From: Bacteroidia bacterium
GTDB lineage: Bacteria > Bacteroidota > Bacteroidia > Chitinophagales > UBA2359
Assembly (NCBI GenBank): GCA_030427245.1
Contig: JAUHXA010000009.1
Coordinates: forward strand, 62,001-126,000
Direction: 5' to 3'
DNA: 64,000 nt
Position numbers and translations under genes: made by a program. The notes under the pieces were generated by a model, which saw only the letters and a program-made list of their open reading frames with translations, was not told where the DNA came from and ran no database searches. Of the stretch, positions 60,482 to 64,000 are shown piece by piece; position 1 is the first letter of the stretch, and each line of letters begins with the position of its first letter.

Positions 60482-61417
60482 ATGGATAGCAATGCCCAAA
60501 TAAATCAGTTAAAATATCTTTTATTCAAAGAAGAACAAGAAGCTACACAGCACTTGAAGGAGGAAATTAGGGTTTTGCGTCAACAAATCAACCTCTTGGA
60601 AGTAGAACTGCAAAAATATGAGCAGCAGGTACTGAAGATGGAGGAAGAGGCTCGTGATCCTTCCCGATTACAAGCTAAAGTAAACCCTATCATCAATGAG
60701 AAAATAAAAGAACTTCAAGCTAATTTTTACGACTTATTTGGAGGAGAAGTAAAAACAACCGTTAATCTCGAAATTCGCAATTCACAAGATGAATTTATTG
60801 AAGCGGTTTATCCAATCATCGGTAAGTTGGTGAGGCGATATGTGAGTTATCAGTTTGAATTGTTCATGGAAGCGATGGAAGAACAGCGAAAAAATGCTTT
60901 TTCGTTTAAGAGTTGGAATTACCGCTTCAAGAGGTGGTTTGGAAAAGGGGACGAAGCAGATATCATTGAAGAATTGTTGGCACCTTCCATCGAAGAAGTC
61001 TATTTAATTCAAAAAGATTCAGGTTTACTATTGGGTTGTTTTTCTGCCAACAATATCACAGATATGGATATGGTAGCAGGGATGTTTTCTGCCATAAAGT
61101 CTTCAGCAGAATACGTTTTTTCAAAGCAAACCGAGGAACTAAGAACCATTGAATATCAAAATTTTAAAGTAATTATACACGACTATTACAAATATTACTC
61201 AGCAACGGTCATTGATGGAACCTCTACCCCTTCTTTCCTACAAAAATTAGAAATCATACTCAATGAATTTGATGAAAATAAGATGCCAAAACTTATCATG
61301 GACGTGGACGATGTCTTGTTCAAGCAAGTTTCTAAGAATTTAAAAAAATCTTTTGAAGGTTTTGAAAAAAATAAACCTTCTCCTTTCACTCAACAAAAGG
61401 AGCTACCTTCAAAATAA
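60482..61417 (+). CDS. Coiled-coil protein with roadblock/longin-like sensor domain
   Basis: 311 aa from the ATG at 60482. Residues ~5-65 are coiled coil; ~80-150 helical. From ~178, EEVYLIQKDSGLLLGCFSAN, DMDMVAGMFSAIKSSAEYVF, LRTIEYQNFKVIIHDYYKYY form a pattern (strand, GM-xxAI-xx-F helix, strands) seen in longin/roadblock-like domains that accompany small GTPases in bacteria, often within OmpA-type proteins. No membrane segment. I infer it binds or regulates the GTPase encoded 59 bases downstream, in the manner of MglB with MglA. Confidence 0.6.
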   Translation: MDSNAQINQLKYLLFKEEQEATQHLKEEIRVLRQQINLLEVELQKYEQQVLKMEEEARDPSRLQAKVNPIINEKIKELQANFYDLFGGEVKTTVNLEIRNSQDEFIEAVYPIIGKLVRRYVSYQFELFMEAMEEQRKNAFSFKSWNYRFKRWFGKGDEADIIEELLAPSIEEVYLIQKDSGLLLGCFSANNITDMDMVAGMFSAIKSSAEYVFSKQTEELRTIEYQNFKVIIHDYYKYYSATVIDGTSTPSFLQKLEIILNEFDENKMPKLIMDVDDVLFKQVSKNLKKSFEGFEKNKPSPFTQQKELPSK

Positions 61418-61476
61418 GTAGCCATTTAAAATATATTTTGTATTCTAATCGGGATTCAATTACACAAATTTAAAGA

Positions 61477-61965
61477 ATGAGATCAGTTAGCAAGAAAGTG
61501 ATTTTAACAGGCAGTTTTGCGGTAGGAAAAACCTCCTTAGTAAGTCAGTTTGTTTATCGAAAGTTTCCAGAGAGTTACAAAACAACTCTTGGTGTACGCA
61601 TTGATAAGAAGGTGGTTGAATTAGAAAATGTCAAAATCAACATGATTATTTGGGACATTGGTGGTGAACAATCTCAAATCCGTATTCCCGATTCTTACTA
61701 TTTGGGCAGTAGTGGGGTGATTTATGTATTTGATTTGTCTCGTCCTGCCAGCTTTTTAAACATGTCAGAAAACATAAACTATATTCGACAAAAACTGCCC
61801 AATGTTCCCATCATTATTGTTGGGAACAAGATTGATTTATTGGATGAACGTACCTTCCAACAAATCAAAGACATTCTCCCGATTCCTGCCGACTTTTTTA
61901 CCAGTGCACTGCAAGGTGACAATGTTGAAAATATGTTTTTAGAACTCGCCCAACAAATCATATAA
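61477..61965 (+). CDS. Ras/Rab-like small GTPase
   Basis: 162 aa, cytosolic. All nucleotide motifs are visible: P-loop GSFAVGKTSL (11-20), switch I Thr in YKTTLGV, DxxG as IWDIGGEQ, base-binding NKID, and SAL near the end. The length and WDxxG form resemble Rab/Ras, not the MglA type. The Gln that follows Gly in Ras (AGQE) is replaced by Glu (GGEQ), so intrinsic GTP hydrolysis may be altered. No C-terminal Cys for prenylation. A PAS-like gene follows after 5 bases. Confidence 0.92.
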   Translation: MRSVSKKVILTGSFAVGKTSLVSQFVYRKFPESYKTTLGVRIDKKVVELENVKINMIIWDIGGEQSQIRIPDSYYLGSSGVIYVFDLSRPASFLNMSENINYIRQKLPNVPIIIVGNKIDLLDERTFQQIKDILPIPADFFTSALQGDNVENMFLELAQQII

Positions 61966-61970
61966 TAAAA

Positions 61971-62372
61971 ATGTCCATAGTAACCCAAAAAACCAACTAC
62001 CTTTCTAACAAAGTCCAAATTGTATTTTTCTCTAATGAGGGGATTTTATTAGACACCTGCAATGCCTTGATAGATATCTTGCACTTGAAAAACAAAAGTT
62101 TGTGGGGTATTTTTCCGATGATTGAAAGCATTGCAGGTGTGCTGAGCGACCTAACTATTGAAGATGGAGAAATGTATTTTCCAAGAGTAGAACTTTCTCT
62201 ATACCAAAAGATTTGGCTTTTTGATTTCACCTTTTATCGGCATCCTACACGAGTCAATACCCTCGTGTGGATTCTTCAAGATTTCACAAGGCACTACGAA
62301 TACCTACGAGTTATTCAGCAAGAACGGAATGAGGCCATAGCACGAGAGGAAACCTCACAAAAAATTCATTAA
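61971..62372 (+). CDS. PAS-like sensor protein
   Basis: 133 aa. The arrangement of strand ('QIVFFSNEGILLDTCNALI'), short helices, strands ('YFPRVELSLYQKIWLFDFTFYRH') and 'VNTLVWILQDFTRHYEYLRVIQQERNEA' resembles a PAS domain ending in the helix that usually leads to a histidine kinase, but no kinase follows. As the last gene of the GTPase operon it may be an effector or input module. Recognition is by outline only. Confidence 0.5.
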   Translation: MSIVTQKTNYLSNKVQIVFFSNEGILLDTCNALIDILHLKNKSLWGIFPMIESIAGVLSDLTIEDGEMYFPRVELSLYQKIWLFDFTFYRHPTRVNTLVWILQDFTRHYEYLRVIQQERNEAIAREETSQKIH

Positions 62373-62384
62373 TTAAAAGTCTCT

Positions 62385-64000
62385 CTAATCCACCACCAAC
62401 TTCCCCCCCTTCAATGTCCGCCCCTCACTCACCAACCGATACAAATACATGCCCTCTACCAAATCTCCAATATCCAATATCTTTTCAGAATTATTAATTA
62501 ACAATTGATAATTATTAATTAATCGTCCTTGTAGGTCATACAATTCCAACCGCCCTTCCCTCGGCAAATCATAATCAATCCGAAGCTGTCCGTCACTCAC
62601 AGGATTGGGATAAAGCTTAAAAGAAAAAGCAGGCAAACCCTCAACTTCTTCAATCCCCACAATCTCCTCCCCTGCAATTATCTTAATATCCATTATCGAG
62701 CTATCTGAACACACCACAGCCGTCAAAGTCACAATATACGACTCCCCTTTCTCCGCAAAAGTATGGCTCGGATGCAGTTCCTCCGAAGTCGTGCCATCTC
62801 CAAAGTCCCACAAAAAATGCCCACCGTCTATGCTGTCGGGATAGACGTATTGACTGTGATTCGTGAAGTGATAGGTGAGGGAATTTTCAGCGTCTTGTTC
62901 GGCGGAGAAGGAGGTTTGGGGTTCGGTGAGGAGTCCGAGGCAGTTGGTTTTGATGAATAAGGCATCTGCTGGTCCTCCCTCCAAATAAGCACGACCGGCC
63001 ATGATAAACCCATCTTTTCCATCCATTCGATTGTTGGTAATCGCCATAGCATAAGCTTGGTCGGGGTAAAAATCATCTCCATATTTTCGCTCCCACAATA
63101 AATTTCCATTCCTATCTAACTTCAAAATTTGAACATCTGTATTGAATATTGTTCCTTCATGTACATAACTCCCCGCACAAATAAAAGTACTGTCTGAAAG
63201 TTGATACATATCTCCCAGTACTTCCTCATAGAACAATTCATCTTCGTTTACCCACTCGATTTCCCTATCTGAGTTTAACTTCAAAAACACCATGCCGTCA
63301 TAGACCGCTTGATAACCCGACCAAGTTTTAACTGCCAACAAAAAACCTCCATCTAAGGTCTGTATCATCTTAGTAGATTGGTCTTCTCCTGCAATAAAGT
63401 CATCATGGGGCAAAATATCATCTATATCAATCACTTTTTCCCAAATTCGATTGCCATATTGGTCTATCTTTGCCAACGCCACATCTCCCGAACCCAAATG
63501 CCATTCTTTTGTACCAAAGGCATAGAAATGGTCTTCTTCATTGGGAACAGGTTGAACATCGGTATAATAGCTGTTGCTTCGATAGTCTCCAAAGATGGTA
63601 TCTGACTGAGGCTCAAAATTTTGATTGGTTTTGATAAAATAGGGAAACCAACCAATCAAATCATTTATATTTTGAATGTATACGCCATTTATTAAATACC
63701 CTTGATCCGAAGTTGGTAAAAAATGCCAAAATAAACTGTAATGGCTTGTCGTATCTGCCCTTCCACTTTGAAGTACGTTTCCAAACTCATCTGTTGTAAA
63801 ATAATGACCATAAGCATCTACAACACCCACATTTTGAATATAGGGAGATAATATAAATCCATTTTCAATAGGATTTATCATACCATGTAAATTATTTAAG
63901 GTATCATACTTATAAGCCGTATGGTAGAGTATTTCTCCTTGATTGTTTATAATCGTTGATTGCGTGTACCAAACATCAGGAGGATTTACGGTAGTTCCCG
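62385..64000 (-). CDS. Large secreted T9SS protein with PKD domain (N-terminus outside the window)
   Basis: The frame stays open to the right edge, so at least 538 codons are present and the start is missing; the ATG at 63881 is internal. The body has repeated beta-propeller-like units ('GFIMAGRAYLEGGPADALFI', 'GGFLLAVKTWSG', 'DSTFICAGSYVHEG') in the style of proteins with W/Y-D-x-x-Y-G-N-x-(L/I)W turns (KIDQYGNRIWEK, KLDRNGNLLWERKYG). A PKD domain follows (FLWDFGDGTTSEELHPSHTF), then a T9SS type A domain (LYPNPVSDG ... GMYLYRLVSEGRTLKGGKLVV). Inside the sorting domain the codons for INNYQLLINN come from an AT-rich palindrome. Confidence 0.85.
   Translation of the reverse strand, partial: GTTVNPPDVWYTQSTIINNQGEILYHTAYKYDTLNNLHGMINPIENGFILSPYIQNVGVVDAYGHYFTTDEFGNVLQSGRADTTSHYSLFWHFLPTSDQGYLINGVYIQNINDLIGWFPYFIKTNQNFEPQSDTIFGDYRSNSYYTDVQPVPNEEDHFYAFGTKEWHLGSGDVALAKIDQYGNRIWEKVIDIDDILPHDDFIAGEDQSTKMIQTLDGGFLLAVKTWSGYQAVYDGMVFLKLNSDREIEWVNEDELFYEEVLGDMYQLSDSTFICAGSYVHEGTIFNTDVQILKLDRNGNLLWERKYGDDFYPDQAYAMAITNNRMDGKDGFIMAGRAYLEGGPADALFIKTNCLGLLTEPQTSFSAEQDAENSLTYHFTNHSQYVYPDSIDGGHFLWDFGDGTTSEELHPSHTFAEKGESYIVTLTAVVCSDSSIMDIKIIAGEEIVGIEEVEGLPAFSFKLYPNPVSDGQLRIDYDLPREGRLELYDLQGRLINNYQLLINNSEKILDIGDLVEGMYLYRLVSEGRTLKGGKLVVD
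62489..62523. repeat. AT-rich palindromic repeat inside a T9SS sorting domain
   Basis: AATTATTAATTAACAATTG followed by ATAATTATTAATTAAT is nearly self-complementary and adds about ten residues (NYQLLINNSE type) to a loop of the sorting domain without breaking the frame. Confidence 0.6.

Overview
This window most likely comes from a member of the Bacteroidota, probably a Saprospiria-like lineage (inference). The evidence is AT-rich DNA, several proteins ending in type IX secretion (T9SS) sorting domains of type A and type B, a TonB-dependent receptor, DUF2911 and YHYH families, weak Shine-Dalgarno sites, and -7 boxes of the TAnnTTTG kind. I saw no rRNA, tRNA or CRISPR array.

Layout. 0-28 kb is mostly ordinary chromosome: a SUKH-like fragment at the edge, a TonB receptor, an SDR, a large secreted Asp-box protein, a Crp/rhodanese/phosphatase-like group, an MscS channel, a DinB-like protein, two tandem M43 metalloproteases, DUF2911, a TPR protein, aroQ, a GMC dehydrogenase with its small subunit, and an endonuclease/phosphatase lipoprotein. 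Within it, 17.9-20.6 kb holds an overlapping cluster: an Lgt-like membrane protein, a radical SAM enzyme resembling the archaeal tetraether-lipid synthase family, and three tandem two-helix membrane miniproteins. It is a candidate lipid-modifying operon.

28.1-47.4 kb is the most unusual part. Three large TPR-CHAT proteins (His-Cys protease fold) on the minus strand alternate with plus-strand genes. One pair of plus-strand genes encodes a sigma-like protein and a small acidic partner; the others encode secreted cargo: an IPTL-CTERM protein, a ricin-type lectin with a DUF3395-like tail, a six-repeat beta-trefoil lectin, a coiled-coil protein with a central hydrophobic hairpin (pore-former-like), and an F-type lectin/trefoil/repeat protein. 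Six copies of one promoter-like motif, TTACAAATC-N13-CGTCTAACC, lie upstream of the sigma-like gene and all five cargo genes. Three share a conserved 91-92 nt leader and three cassettes end in the same terminator. A CHAT gene reduced to about 35 codons shows the unit has duplicated and decayed. My reading is a self-regulated modular secreted-effector island with cytoplasmic CHAT proteases.

47.5-64 kb returns to housekeeping and surface genes: a saccharopine-dehydrogenase-like reductase, a Gre-like protein, YHYH and MORN-type lipoproteins, SCO1, an amine oxidase, a VOC-transglutaminase fusion, T9SS proteins, an alpha/beta hydrolase, a copper monooxygenase-like protein and pdxH. A four-gene operon built around a Ras-like GTPase follows, and a partial T9SS protein runs off the right edge.

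Small mobile elements shape the region. A ~98-121 bp palindromic MITE occurs three times with 3-bp TNA target duplications; one copy splits a pseudogene whose reading frame is restored when the element is removed. A different MITE-like hairpin lies at 7.9-8.1 kb. Four gene relics are visible.
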